From Desulfatirhabdium butyrativorans DSM 18734 (GTDB lineage: Bacteria; Desulfobacterota; Desulfobacteria; Desulfobacterales; Desulfatirhabdiaceae), in the NCBI RefSeq assembly GCF_000429925.1, contig NZ_AUCU01000004.1, forward strand, positions 1 to 64,000: DNA of 64,000 nt, read 5' to 3'. Of this stretch, positions 7,838 to 16,661 are shown piece by piece; position 1 is the stretch's first letter; each line of letters begins with the position of its first letter. The notes beneath the pieces were generated by a model. The model saw only the letters and a list, made by a program, of their open reading frames with translations. It was not told where the DNA came from and did not search any database. A program made the position numbers and the translations under genes.

Positions 7838-8980
7838 ATGGAACTTCTTCAATATACCGAGGCCCATCGCCGCTTCCGTCAGAGGCTTCAGGCCTTTTTG
7901 GCTGCCGAAGTCATCCCCTATGTCGATCAATGGGAAGCCGATCACATTACGCCCAAATCCATCTGGCGCAAGATGGGGCAAAACGGGTTTCTATGCCCCA
8001 TGGTCTCGCCGGAATACGGCGGATTGGGGGGAGATTTTCTATACAGCGTCATCGTTGCCGAAGAAATGGCCAAGACACGACACACGGGGCTTGCCGCAAC
8101 TCTGCACTCCGATGTGGTGGTTCCGTATATCGAATCCTACGGAAGCGATGCCATCAAACGGCAGTTTCTCCCGGGGTGTGTCGATGGCAGCATCATCACG
8201 GCCGTCGCGATGACCGAGCCGGGTGCGGGAAGCGATCTGGCCGGGATGCAGACGACAGCGGAAGAAGACGGTGACTGGGTGATTCTGAACGGATCGAAGA
8301 CCTTCATATCCAACGGAATCAATGCCGATCTCGTCGTGCTTGCGGCCCGAGACCCCCAGGTCGAAAATCCGTATCAGGCCATATCGCTTTATCTGCTACC
8401 GGATGGCACCCCTGGTTTCAAACGGGGCAGACGGCTTGAAAAAATGGGATGGCACAGCCAGGATACGGCCGAGCTCTTTTTCACCAATTGCCGGATACCC
8501 GCCGCCTACCGGCTTGGCGAAAAAGGGATGGGGTTTCTGATGCTCATGGAAAAGCTGCAGCAGGAGCGGCTTGCCTGCGCAGTGGGTGCCATCGTTGCAG
8601 CCGAATCCATTTTGGCGTATACAATGGAATACTGCCGAACGACGAAAGCGAACGGAAAACCCCTTTCGAAGCGTCAGGCCATCCAGTTTGCCCTGGTGGA
8701 GATGGCAACCGAGGTCAAAATTGGGCGGACGTTCGTCGATCGGCTCGTGATGTCCCACATCGCCCGCGAGAACGTGGTGATCGAGACATCGATGGCCAAA
8801 TACTGGACCACCGATCTGGCCCGGCGGATGGCCGACCGTTCGATGGATGTGATCGGTGATTTCGCCATGCTGGAAGCCTGCCCGATTGCCAGGGCTTTTC
8901 GGGATGTCCGCGTCATGGCGATTTTTGCCGGAACCAATGAAATCATGAAAGGAATCGCAGCCAAGTTCATGGGGTTGTGA
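7838..8980 (+). CDS. Acyl-CoA dehydrogenase
   Basis: This 380-residue flavoprotein would oxidise an acyl-CoA to the 2-enoyl-CoA. The FAD-contact motif AMTEPGAGSDLAGMQT (about 124-139) and the NGSKTFISNG strand are intact. The usual C-terminal YEGT glutamate is absent (IFAGTNEIMKG). A glutamate at position 243 (QQERL) sits where long-chain and isovaleryl-CoA dehydrogenases carry their catalytic base, so this is probably an LCAD/IVD-like active site. It is followed at 15 bases by the dienoyl-CoA reductase. No clear strong ribosome binding site is seen (GAAACGAGGAATT precedes the ATG). Confidence 0.88.
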   Translation: MELLQYTEAHRRFRQRLQAFLAAEVIPYVDQWEADHITPKSIWRKMGQNGFLCPMVSPEYGGLGGDFLYSVIVAEEMAKTRHTGLAATLHSDVVVPYIESYGSDAIKRQFLPGCVDGSIITAVAMTEPGAGSDLAGMQTTAEEDGDWVILNGSKTFISNGINADLVVLAARDPQVENPYQAISLYLLPDGTPGFKRGRRLEKMGWHSQDTAELFFTNCRIPAAYRLGEKGMGFLMLMEKLQQERLACAVGAIVAAESILAYTMEYCRTTKANGKPLSKRQAIQFALVEMATEVKIGRTFVDRLVMSHIARENVVIETSMAKYWTTDLARRMADRSMDVIGDFAMLEACPIARAFRDVRVMAIFAGTNEIMKGIAAKFMGL

Positions 8981-8995
8981 GGGTGAAGGAGAACC

Positions 8996-10996
8996 ATGTA
9001 TCGTTATCTGTTTAGTCCCATCAAGATCAATCGGGTCGAAATCAAGAACCGCATCGCCTATCCGGCGCTCGGGTTGCTCTATTCCTACGACAGCAAGCTC
9101 AATGACCGGTATTACCACTATTTCCGGGAAAAGGCCCAGGGAGGAACGGGCCTCATCACGGTGGGCCCGGTCGGCGTGGATTTTCTCGGATCGGGTCTTC
9201 TGGCGCTTTCGCTGGCCAAAGACGAAGCCATACCGGATTTTCGAAAACTGGCAGGCATCATCCAGAGCGAAGGCGCCAGGGCGTGGGTGCAGCTCTTTCA
9301 TGCGGGGGCCTACTCGCATCCCATGCTGATCAACAACGAAACGCCGATCGCGCCGTCGGCCGTCTTCTGTGCCTATTCGCGTGTCACCCCCCGGGAGATG
9401 ACCCTCGAAGACATCCGTACCGTTCAGGACAGTTTCGTGAAAGCCGCCTTGCGCGCAAAGGAAGCCGGATTCGACGGCGTCGAAATCATTGCATCCGCCG
9501 GGTACCTCATCACCCAATTCCTTTCGCCCATCAAGAACCTGCGCACGGATGAATACGGCGGTCCATTCGAGAACCGGATCCGCTTTGCCCGGGAGCTGAT
9601 CGAACAGATGCGGGCAGCCGTGGGTCCCGATTATCCGATCACGATCCGCATGGCAGGAAACGACTTCGTTCCCGGGAGCACCACCGACAGGGAAACCCCG
9701 CAAATTGCCAAAGTCTATGAAGCTGCCGGAGTGGATGCCATCAACATCACGGGTGGATGGCACGAGTCCCGTGTGCCGCAATTGCCGATGGAGCTTCCGC
9801 GATCGGCTTACGCCTATCTGGCGCTCAACATCAAACAGGCGGTGAATGTGCCGGTGATGGCATCCAACCGCATCGCCGATCCCGATACGGCCGAACGGTT
9901 GCTCAAGGACGGCTATGCCGACATGGTCAACCTGGGTCGGGTGCTCATCGCCGATCCCGAATGGCCGAAGAAGGCCTATGAGGGAAGGGCTCAGGAAATC
10001 CGACCCTGTGTCGCCTGCTCCCAGGGATGCACGGATCAGGTCTTCAGTGGAAAACCGGTTTTCTGCATCGGCAACCCGAGGGCAGGCTTCGAAGGGGATC
10101 GGATCGTTCGAAAAACCGACTCTCCGAAAAAGGTCATGGTGATCGGAGCCGGCCCCGGTGGGCTCGAGGCTGCCGTCACGGCTGCCCAAATCGGGCATCG
10201 GGTCGATCTGTTCGAGAAAGGGTCGGACATCGGAGGCCAGATCTGGATGGCGGGGGCTCCGCCCCACAAACGGGAGATTCTGGAATATATCCGGTATTAC
10301 CAGGCGATGATCCGAAAATACAATATACCGGTTCACCTGAACACGACCGTCGACAGCCACCTTGTCGAGATCAACCGGCCCGATTTCGTCATTGTTGCCG
10401 AAGGGGCCGAGCCGCTCATTCCTCCGATTCCGGGAATCGACCACCCTTCGGTGTTGTCGGCATGGACGGTACTGCGGGACAATCCTTTTCTCGGGAAGAA
10501 AGTAGCCATCATCGGCGGAGGAGCCGTGGGGCTCGAGACGGCACTCTTCGTTGCGGCAAAGGGGGTGATCAACCCGGAAATTCTCTATTTTCTGTTTACC
10601 TACGATGCAGAGCCGCCCGAACGGTTGAAGGAGCTCATGTTCAAGGGTTCCTGCACGGTGACGGTGTTCGAGATGCTGCCCAAGGCCGGGGCTGATGTGG
10701 GTAAGTCTACGAAGTGGATCTTGAACGACAACCTCAAACGCTATGGGGTAAAGGTGCGGACATCCACCAAGGTGGTTGCGATCGATGCCGGGAAGATCAC
10801 CTATGAATTCGAAGGCAACACAGGAGAGGAAACCTTCGATTCCATCATCGTGGCATCGGGTTCCCGATCGGTGAAAACGCTCTCCGAGCAAGCGGCTACC
10901 TGGGGAATCCCCTATCGGGTCGTCGGGGACTGCATCAAACCGGGGAAACTCAACGACGCCATTCACGGCGGTTTCCTGGCGGCGATGGATATTTGA
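8996..10996 (+). CDS. 2,4-dienoyl-CoA reductase-type NADH:flavin oxidoreductase (OYE-like + FAD/NAD domain)
   Basis: This 666-residue protein has the FadH architecture. An FMN TIM barrel (1-330) carries Tyr170 (SAGYLITQF) and His256 (GGWHESRV), matching the E. coli FadH active-site pair. A 4Fe-4S cluster site is formed by C338, C341, C345 and C357. The C-terminal region has two nucleotide-binding motifs, GAGPGG (384-389) and IIGGGAVG (about 500). It would reduce a dienoyl-CoA intermediate, or the reverse, allowing unsaturated or ring-derived chains to enter beta-oxidation. AAGGAGAACC precedes the ATG. It ends the cluster, with a strong hairpin 54 bases downstream. Confidence 0.88.
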   Translation: MYRYLFSPIKINRVEIKNRIAYPALGLLYSYDSKLNDRYYHYFREKAQGGTGLITVGPVGVDFLGSGLLALSLAKDEAIPDFRKLAGIIQSEGARAWVQLFHAGAYSHPMLINNETPIAPSAVFCAYSRVTPREMTLEDIRTVQDSFVKAALRAKEAGFDGVEIIASAGYLITQFLSPIKNLRTDEYGGPFENRIRFARELIEQMRAAVGPDYPITIRMAGNDFVPGSTTDRETPQIAKVYEAAGVDAINITGGWHESRVPQLPMELPRSAYAYLALNIKQAVNVPVMASNRIADPDTAERLLKDGYADMVNLGRVLIADPEWPKKAYEGRAQEIRPCVACSQGCTDQVFSGKPVFCIGNPRAGFEGDRIVRKTDSPKKVMVIGAGPGGLEAAVTAAQIGHRVDLFEKGSDIGGQIWMAGAPPHKREILEYIRYYQAMIRKYNIPVHLNTTVDSHLVEINRPDFVIVAEGAEPLIPPIPGIDHPSVLSAWTVLRDNPFLGKKVAIIGGGAVGLETALFVAAKGVINPEILYFLFTYDAEPPERLKELMFKGSCTVTVFEMLPKAGADVGKSTKWILNDNLKRYGVKVRTSTKVVAIDAGKITYEFEGNTGEETFDSIIVASGSRSVKTLSEQAATWGIPYRVVGDCIKPGKLNDAIHGGFLAAMDI

Positions 10997-11049
10997 TCGC
11001 GGATTTTTCATCTTTCGAGCGTTGTCCTTATCGTTTACGGGATATGTGG

Positions 11050-11090
11050 ATAAAAAGGATACAGAAAGGGTTTCCCTGTATCCTTTTTAT
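11050..11090. terminator. Bidirectional intrinsic terminator after the acyl-CoA cluster
   Basis: A perfect 15-bp stem, ATAAAAAGGATACAG (11050-11064) with its complement at 11076-11090, encloses an 11-base loop. The A-run and T-run flanking the stem permit termination in both directions. Confidence 0.8.
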
Positions 11091-11186
11091 GCTTTTGTGC
11101 GCAAGATTGAAGTGATACCCGATACCAGCTCGGATGTGGTTGCCAACTGATCGGGAATATTGTCCCGATGCGCATTTTACCAAGTG

Positions 11187-11205
11187 GTATCCATGTATTG
11201 GATAC
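11187..11205. promoter_or_regulatory. 19-bp palindrome, candidate enhancer-binding protein site
   Basis: GTATCCA (11187-11193) and TGGATAC (11199-11205) form a perfect 7-bp dyad with a 5-base spacer. It ends 56 bases upstream of the sigma-54 -24 element, a plausible place for a ZraR-like activator. Confidence 0.5.
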
Positions 11206-11261
11206 GTTCAACGGTCCCATCCATCAGGATTGCCCATAGAAAATCATCTATTTTCCGATGT

Positions 11262-11277
11262 TGGCATGATGGTTGCA
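11262..11277 (+). promoter_or_regulatory. Sigma-54 (-24/-12) promoter
   Basis: TGGCATGATGGTTGCA matches the consensus TGGCACG-N4-TTGCW at all GG/GC positions with exact spacing, differing only at one base (T for C). It lies 59 bases upstream of the ZraP-like gene. E. coli zraP is itself sigma-54 dependent, which fits. Confidence 0.75.
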
Positions 11278-11335
11278 TGTTCGTTGATCAGCAAACGGGT
11301 TTTGCCCGCAACATCATTCACACAAGGAGGTTTTT

Positions 11336-11806
11336 ATGAACAAACGGAAAATGGCAACAGTATGGATGGGTGCTCTGGTGATCGGCTTGCTCTTATGGGG
11401 TGGATCGGCCATGGCAGGACGCAATAAGGGATTCGGTCAAGGAATGGGGCAGGGGAATCCGCCCTGTTTTGCCTCGCTGAGCGCTGATCAGCAGAAGCAG
11501 TTCACCGATTTGCGGCAGAAATTTTTCAACGATACGGCAACGCTTCGCCAGCAGATCGCAGAAAAGCGGGCGGCATTGAATCTGGAACTGACGAAGGCCA
11601 CCCCGGATGTGAACAATGCCCAGTCCATTCAAAAAGAGCTCTCCGGTCTCGAGGCTCAGATGGCACAAAAACGGGTGGCACACATGATTGAAATGAAAAA
11701 GATTTGCCCGACAATGGGAACCGGAATGGGCAGGATGCATGGTGGCGCCATGATGGGTCGCGGAATGATGGGCCAAGGGATGATGGGCGCCCCGCAGGCT
11801 CAGTAA
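11336..11806 (+). CDS. Periplasmic ZraP/Spy-like heavy-metal resistance protein
   Basis: This 156-residue protein has a signal peptide (hydrophobic 8-22, probable cleavage after SAMA at residue 27). A helical region with LSADQQKQFTDLRQKF and repeated heptads follows, typical of zinc-resistance-associated ZraP and Spy/CpxP chaperones. The C-terminal 30 residues are rich in Met, Gly and His (MGRMHGGAMMGRGMM), a likely metal-binding tail. There are two cysteines, around residues 43 and 122. ACAAGGAGG precedes the ATG. Regulation is probably by sigma-54 and an enhancer-binding protein. No ZraSR pair is adjacent, although a hybrid kinase follows 0.9 kb downstream. Confidence 0.8.
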   Translation: MNKRKMATVWMGALVIGLLLWGGSAMAGRNKGFGQGMGQGNPPCFASLSADQQKQFTDLRQKFFNDTATLRQQIAEKRAALNLELTKATPDVNNAQSIQKELSGLEAQMAQKRVAHMIEMKKICPTMGTGMGRMHGGAMMGRGMMGQGMMGAPQAQ

Positions 11807-11890
11807 GGGCTTCTCTGCGCCTGCTGGGTGCATGGCAGGCGCTTGCTATAAAGATATAAACCGATAAAGCGATCTTTCTCTTTCCTCCTG

Positions 11891-11930
11891 ATATCGAGCC
11901 GGCCCCAAAGGGCCGGCTCGATATTTTTTT
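11891..11930. terminator. Strong bidirectional terminator between zraP-like gene and dodecin
   Basis: The stem ATATCGAGCCGGCCC (11891-11905) pairs with 11910-11924 across a 4-base loop, followed by seven T. It serves the zraP-like gene and lies against the stop of the convergent dodecin gene. Confidence 0.88.
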
Positions 11931-12138
11931 ATGACTCGTATTTGAAAGACAGTTTTACCCGGGTCCGGTAGGCGATGACCTTGCCGTTTTCCAGCTTCAA
12001 ATCCTGCATGGTGACTTCCGCGATACGAAGCTCCCGCAACGATTTGGAAGCTGTTTCCACCGCTTTTTTGGCGGCATCTTCCCACGAAATTTCACTGGTT
12101 CCCACAAGTTCGACCACCTTGTACACACTTTCCGTCAT
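11929..12138 (-). CDS. Dodecin family flavin-binding protein
   Basis: This 69-residue protein starts MTESVYKVVELVGTSE with SWEDAAKKAVETA next and ends with VKLSFKYES. Length and motif order match dodecins, small dodecameric flavin storage/buffering proteins; the Trp in SWEDA is the usual flavin-stacking residue. ATG at 12138 is preceded by AAAGGAGG. A longer in-frame start at 12201 is not supported. Convergent with the ZraP-like gene, sharing a terminator. Confidence 0.9.
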   Translation of the reverse strand: MTESVYKVVELVGTSEISWEDAAKKAVETASKSLRELRIAEVTMQDLKLENGKVIAYRTRVKLSFKYES

Positions 12139-12673
12139 AGAGCCTCCTTTCCTGTTGAAATCGTTTTGAAATGCTGTTCGTATCCCTTTCGGGACACCCA
12201 TCAGTTACCGAAGAAAACATCGACAGGGAAAGATGTTGGTTGGGAGGTAAACGATCCGACAAGAGATATGGAAAGGCTGATCGGATGCTTCGGCAAAACG
12301 GGACGAATGGGTGGGAAAGTGATTCACTGGAATATCCCGTGAACACCGCGCCGGAAAAGCAGGCGATGATCGATCAAACAAGCCGAAGAATCCGTACCCC
12401 GGTTTTTTCCTACACGGGATATTTCGGGATGTCAAGGAGGAATCTGGTTAGAGAAGGCCCCCGTTACCGGGTAGTCTGCCTCAGGTCTTCCGCGAATCCA
12501 TCATAATTGTTTCCATGAATGATATGAAATGATAATAAAAGGCAGATGATTCGGGAAAAGGAAATGTGTTTACGGCGCCCTTTACCCCAAAACGATCCCC
12601 GGGCATGAGCAATTTGAAAAGCACCGGCCCGGAACGAAGCAGACCCAACCCATCAAAATCAGCGCAGCGTAGT
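12139..12673. other. Intergenic region upstream of dodecin and hybrid kinase
   Basis: This gap of about 535 bases has no convincing gene. It contains an 11-bp inverted repeat, AATATCCCGTG (12331-12341) against 12413-12423, spanning 93 bases, and a small TCCCTTTCGGGA hairpin near 12184. Start choice for the kinase is uncertain, so up to 108 bases at the right end could be coding. Confidence 0.5.
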
Positions 12674-14878
12674 ATGTCCATGAATTGGATCCGAAATTTT
12701 CGCAGCCGACTCTACGATTTGCCGGAAGATATCGACGATGGTCTGGCTTTCTGGCGTGAAAAATTGCTTTCCGCCATGTTGTTGATCGGGATTGCCTATT
12801 GCCCCATTACCCTGATCCCGACGGCGATGCTGATCATCGAGCATCGATACTGGTCCCTTGCCGTGATCGATCTGGTTGCCCTCGTGCTTTGCATTTATTT
12901 CTACCTGAACCGAAAAGCCTCCTATCGTCTCAGGGCCTTCTTTGTTCTGGCCATGCTGTACGCCATCGGAGCGGGTATCATTCTCCGATTTGGCCTTGTC
13001 AGCGGCGGACCGGCATGGCTTTTTGCCTTTTCGGTGCTGGCCGGCATGCTGCTGGGACTTCGGGCCGCATGTGTTGCGGTTGCTCTGAATGTCTTGACCC
13101 TTGGACCGATGGCATATTGGTTCGGTGATGGTGCTGCCGTGTTTTCGAATGTGCTTCATGGCGATCTGGCACGCGCCGTTGCAGCCTCCGGAAGCTATCT
13201 TCTGATGAATGTGACTGTTTCAGCCTCTGCGGCGATCATGGTGAAGGGACTTGAGATTATCGCAACCCGCTATCGTGTAACGCTCGATGCAAAGAATCAG
13301 ACCGTCAGCGAGCTGGAGAACAGCCGGAATGCATTGAAAGCGATGCAGGAAAGACTTCACATGGTTTTCCAGCAAGCGCCCTTCGGAATGGCACTGATCG
13401 GCCCGGATGGCCGATTTCTCTGGATCAACCCAAAATTCATCGAAATCTTCGGGTACGAATTGGATGAAATTCCCGATGGATCGACCTGGTTTCAAAAAGC
13501 CTACCCGGAAGAACCGATGCGAAAAGATGTCATCAAAGACTGGAAGGCGGATTTGGAACGATATGAAATCGGTGAGGTTCGGGTTCGGATTTATCCGGTG
13601 ACGTGCAAGGATGGAACGAAGAAGACCATCCAGTTTTATCCCGTTCGATTGCATACCCACGAAGACCTGCTCGTTTGTGAAGATATAACGGAACGTCTCC
13701 GGCTTGAAGAGCAATTGCAGCATGCCCGGAAAATGGAGGCTATCGGGACGCTTGCCGGTGGCGTCGCGCATGACTTCAATAACCTCTTGCAGGGTGTCGT
13801 CGGTTACGCGCAGCTTCTTCTCATGGGCAAGTCGGAGCATCATCCGGATTATGCCCGGCTCAAAGGCATCGAGCATGCCGTGGAACGGGCGGCCCATCTG
13901 GTCGCTCAGCTCATGCTGTTTGGCCGGAAGGCGGTGGCCAGGAGGAAGGTTTTGCATCTGGAGGAGGAAATCCATAAAGCTGTTCAGATACTGGAGCGGA
14001 CGTTGCCGAGAATGATCCGGATCGAGCTGAAAGCGGATCCGGATGTGCTGCTGATAGAGGCTGACCCGACGCAGATCGAACAGGTGGTGCTGAATCTCGG
14101 CAGCAATGCGGCCGATGCCATGCCCGAAGGCGGTCTGTTTTCCATCGAGATACGCAACATCCGTATTCCGCAGAACGGCGGCATTGCTCAACAGCAGGAT
14201 CTGGCGGAAGGGAGTTACGTGTTGTTGAAGGTTTCGGATACCGGTTCCGGCATGGATGCGGCCACCCTCAAGCATATTTTTGAACCGTTTTTTACCACCA
14301 AGGGTGTGGGAAAAGGAACAGGTCTTGGATTGGCTTCCGTGTATGGTATTGTTGCCGGCCATGGCGGATCGATTGAATGTGACAGCAAACCGGGGAAGGG
14401 GACGACGTTCCGCATCTATCTCCCTGCTGTGTCACAACTCCCGGAATCCAAAGAAGAAGGCCAGGAACAAAAGCCATTGCGTGGTGGAACGGAGCACATC
14501 CTGGTTGTAGATGACGAAGCGGCCATCCGGGAGATGCTCATGGAAGTTTTGCCAATTTATGGCTACACGGTGAGCTGTGTGGCAAACGGCGAAGAAGCGA
14601 TCGAGCTGTTTCGGAATGAACCGAAAGCTTTCGATTGCATTTTGCTCGATTTGAACATGCCCGGCATGGGGGGGTATCGCTGTCTGAAAGAGCTGCTGCT
14701 TATCGATCCGCATGCTGTGGTTTTGATCGCAAGCGGTTATGCCGAAGGGGCTAACGTTCATCAAGCCGTTCAATCGGGCGCAAGGGGGTATCTGAGCAAA
14801 CCCTATCGGATTGCAGATCTGCTTCAGGGTATTCGGAAGATATTGGATTCTTCAGGCAGTTACCGAGATCAAACCTGA
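12674..14878 (+). CDS. Membrane hybrid sensor histidine kinase (PAS-HisKA-HATPase-REC)
   Basis: About 734 residues from ATG 12674; an in-frame ATG at 12566 is possible and no start has a convincing ribosome binding site. Numbering from 12674: residues about 30-195 form five or six membrane segments. A PAS domain (226-344) contains QQAPFGMALIGPDGRF. HisKA has H366 in GGVAHDFNNLLQG. The ATPase domain has an N box (NLGSNAADAMP) and G boxes (DTGSGMD, GTGLGLA). A C-terminal receiver has phosphoacceptor D659 (LLDLNMPG) and K709 (YLSKPYR). The HDFNN type of H box is common in hybrid kinases that signal by phosphotransfer. No output regulator is adjacent. Its TGA stop coincides with the start of a palindromic repeat. 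Confidence 0.88.
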   Translation: MSMNWIRNFRSRLYDLPEDIDDGLAFWREKLLSAMLLIGIAYCPITLIPTAMLIIEHRYWSLAVIDLVALVLCIYFYLNRKASYRLRAFFVLAMLYAIGAGIILRFGLVSGGPAWLFAFSVLAGMLLGLRAACVAVALNVLTLGPMAYWFGDGAAVFSNVLHGDLARAVAASGSYLLMNVTVSASAAIMVKGLEIIATRYRVTLDAKNQTVSELENSRNALKAMQERLHMVFQQAPFGMALIGPDGRFLWINPKFIEIFGYELDEIPDGSTWFQKAYPEEPMRKDVIKDWKADLERYEIGEVRVRIYPVTCKDGTKKTIQFYPVRLHTHEDLLVCEDITERLRLEEQLQHARKMEAIGTLAGGVAHDFNNLLQGVVGYAQLLLMGKSEHHPDYARLKGIEHAVERAAHLVAQLMLFGRKAVARRKVLHLEEEIHKAVQILERTLPRMIRIELKADPDVLLIEADPTQIEQVVLNLGSNAADAMPEGGLFSIEIRNIRIPQNGGIAQQQDLAEGSYVLLKVSDTGSGMDAATLKHIFEPFFTTKGVGKGTGLGLASVYGIVAGHGGSIECDSKPGKGTTFRIYLPAVSQLPESKEEGQEQKPLRGGTEHILVVDDEAAIREMLMEVLPIYGYTVSCVANGEEAIELFRNEPKAFDCILLDLNMPGMGGYRCLKELLLIDPHAVVLIASGYAEGANVHQAVQSGARGYLSKPYRIADLLQGIRKILDSSGSYRDQT

Positions 14879-14964
14879 TGGACTCACAAAAAGTCCAGGA
14901 GTCCCATGCTCAGTCCCGTCAAAAACCATAGATGGAAATGACGCAACTTTTTGCGAGTCCATCA
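14876..14964. repeat. 89-bp palindromic element with TGATGG(A)CTCG-CAAAAAGT terminal repeats
   Basis: The left end TGATGGACTCACAAAAAGTC (14876-14895) and the right end AACTTTTTGCGAGTCCATCA (14945-14964) are near-perfect inverted copies. The first three bases are the TGA stop of the preceding kinase gene. A further same-direction half copy, ATGGATTCGCAAAAGGGTC, follows at about 14971-14989. Same ends as the 310-bp elements at 18493 and 57882. It could also act as a terminator hairpin. Confidence 0.8.
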
Positions 14965-15112
14965 AACTTCATGGATTCGCAAAAGGGTCAACATGGTGAA
15001 CGATCGATGTTTTCCCGAAATCGTCAAAAGTATTGACCCGATGCAGGATGCCAGATAAAAGGAGAGGATAGAGAACGTAGCCAAAACAGGCTCTCCATGG
15101 AGGAAGTCGCGG

Positions 15113-16165
15113 ATGATGAGAAAGACAATTTTCCGTGTTCTGATGGTCGGCTGGGTGTGCTGCAGCATGACGGTATGGTCTGGTCTTGGCTTGTGTGGCC
15201 AGGAAGCGGAAGTGATTCAGGACGAGACCAACGTCACATACAACGTAAAGGCAGGCGATACGCTCTGGGAGATTGCCAAACGCTTTTATGACTCCCCCCT
15301 GCGTTGGCCGGATGTCTGGGGACTCAATCCGCAGATTGCCAATCCGCATCGCATTTATCCGGGAGAGCCGGTTCACCTGTATCAGCAGAAGACGACGGAA
15401 ACCGTATATGTTGAAGAACCTGTGCCTGCGCCTCCGCCCGCCCCGGCTCCTTCCGGAAAGAAGATGCCGCCCAAAAAGGTTTTTACCGTTTTTCGGGGTA
15501 TCGATCGGGTCGGATTTCTGCGTGAGAATCCTGTGGAGCCGATTGGTAGAATTGTGATGCCCAGGATGGATGCTGCCGCAACTCGTGAAATGCTGAGCCA
15601 GGGCGATGTGGTGTATGTCCAGGTAGCACGGGACGACCTTGAAATCGGAAAGCGCTATCGTATCTACAAGCTGATGGGGCCTTACCGGTTCTGGGCGGAT
15701 GGCCGGAAAATTTCGGTTTACCAGCATTATATCAATGGAATCGGCGTTGCGGACCGATATGACGGGAACGGTATATGGGAAGTACGTATCGAAAAATCCT
15801 ATGCGGCGATTCAGACAGACGATTTGCTGATGCCCTGCCAGCAGCGGGATGATCGAATCGAGCTGGTCGATGCTTCTTCCGATCTGAGCGGAACCATTTT
15901 GTTCAGCCAGGATCATAATGAGATCTTTTCAGCCGGATTTCTGGCGTTCATGGACAAAGGGGAACTGCAAGGGGTGCGAATTGGGCAACGTTTTTCCATC
16001 GTCCAGGAAGACAGGCCCGCAAAACATTCGGTGATGGTTCCCTATGGGGAATGCCTGGTTCTCGATGTGGAATCGAACACCTCCAGCGTCTGGATCACCA
16101 AAAGCGACCGGAACCTGACCGATCAGGTCATGGTGCGAAGCCTGGGTGCAGGCGGTTCGTTTTAG
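15113..16165 (+). CDS. Secreted LysM-domain protein
   Basis: This 350-residue protein has a hydrophobic N-terminal signal (about 5-29, possible cleavage after GLCG). A LysM peptidoglycan-binding domain spans about 42-92 (YNVKAGDTLWEIAKRFYDSP, then IYPGEPVHL). A short proline-rich linker (PAPPPAPAPSGKK) leads to a 220-residue C-terminal region without a motif I recognise. It probably sits on the cell wall in the periplasm. The ATG is preceded by GGAGGAAG. LysM proteins of this layout are common in Desulfobacterota; the function is unknown. Confidence 0.8.
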   Translation: MMRKTIFRVLMVGWVCCSMTVWSGLGLCGQEAEVIQDETNVTYNVKAGDTLWEIAKRFYDSPLRWPDVWGLNPQIANPHRIYPGEPVHLYQQKTTETVYVEEPVPAPPPAPAPSGKKMPPKKVFTVFRGIDRVGFLRENPVEPIGRIVMPRMDAAATREMLSQGDVVYVQVARDDLEIGKRYRIYKLMGPYRFWADGRKISVYQHYINGIGVADRYDGNGIWEVRIEKSYAAIQTDDLLMPCQQRDDRIELVDASSDLSGTILFSQDHNEIFSAGFLAFMDKGELQGVRIGQRFSIVQEDRPAKHSVMVPYGECLVLDVESNTSSVWITKSDRNLTDQVMVRSLGAGGSF

Positions 16166-16661
16166 CCAATGATCAACTGATGATTCCATTTCAATGCCAT
16201 TGACGTAAGCTATTTATCCGATTGCCAGGGTTTCAACCGTCATTGCTACGAAAGTGGCCAGTGGGCAGTCGGCAGTGGGCAGTATGGCTGCTGTCATAGC
16301 GCCATATTCCTACGAAAGTGGGCAGTGGGCAGTCGGCGGTCGGCAGTGTCGTGGGGCGGCTGTCATGTCGCCACACTCCTAAGGAAGTTGCTCCATCGAC
16401 TTTCATTAACCGGGGTGCAGCCCCGGCTGCATGGGGGATTCCTTTGAAAGTCGCGCTGGAGGCTTTCATCCAACGGGGTGTAGCCCCGGCTGCATGGGCG
16501 ATTCCTGCGGAAGCCGGAATCCGGTTTTTCGAACAGGTTATGGCCCCGGCTTTCGCCGGGGTGACGAAACAGGCTGGTTTACCAATTGGTTCAACGGGTT
16601 GGCTTTCATCATCTTTTTCTGCTGCGTGTGGATGCGTGGCCTAAAACATCAAGGAGGAAAC
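16166..16661. repeat. Intergenic mosaic of short repeats
   Basis: No gene is seen here. CAGTGGGCAGTCGG heptamer arrays lie at about 16256-16285 and 16318-16349. Two direct copies of a CGGGGTG(C/T)AGCCCCGGCTGCATGG unit, each itself a hairpin, lie at about 16411-16435 and 16474-16498. A CCCCGGCTTTCGCCGGGGTGACG repeat with its inverted companion lies at about 16510-16564. A small reading frame across this stretch is repeat-derived. Confidence 0.8.

Larger units (their letters stand above)
10997..11335. other. Intergenic region with terminator and sigma-54 promoter
   Basis: This 339-base gap holds the terminator hairpin at 11050-11090, a 19-base palindrome at 11187-11205 and a sigma-54 promoter match at 11262-11277, all listed separately. 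No coding sequence is seen. Confidence 0.7.

Noticed and set aside
8396-11011. 871-codon minus-strand reading frame opposite the dienoyl-CoA reductase and dehydrogenase genes
   Set aside because: It is antisense to two well-conserved enzymes and has no recognisable domain; long shadow frames are common here because the codon third positions are GC-rich.
12171-12506. 111-codon plus-strand frame upstream of the hybrid kinase
   Set aside because: It starts within the dodecin upstream region, covers a hairpin and an inverted repeat, and shows no domain or ribosome binding site.
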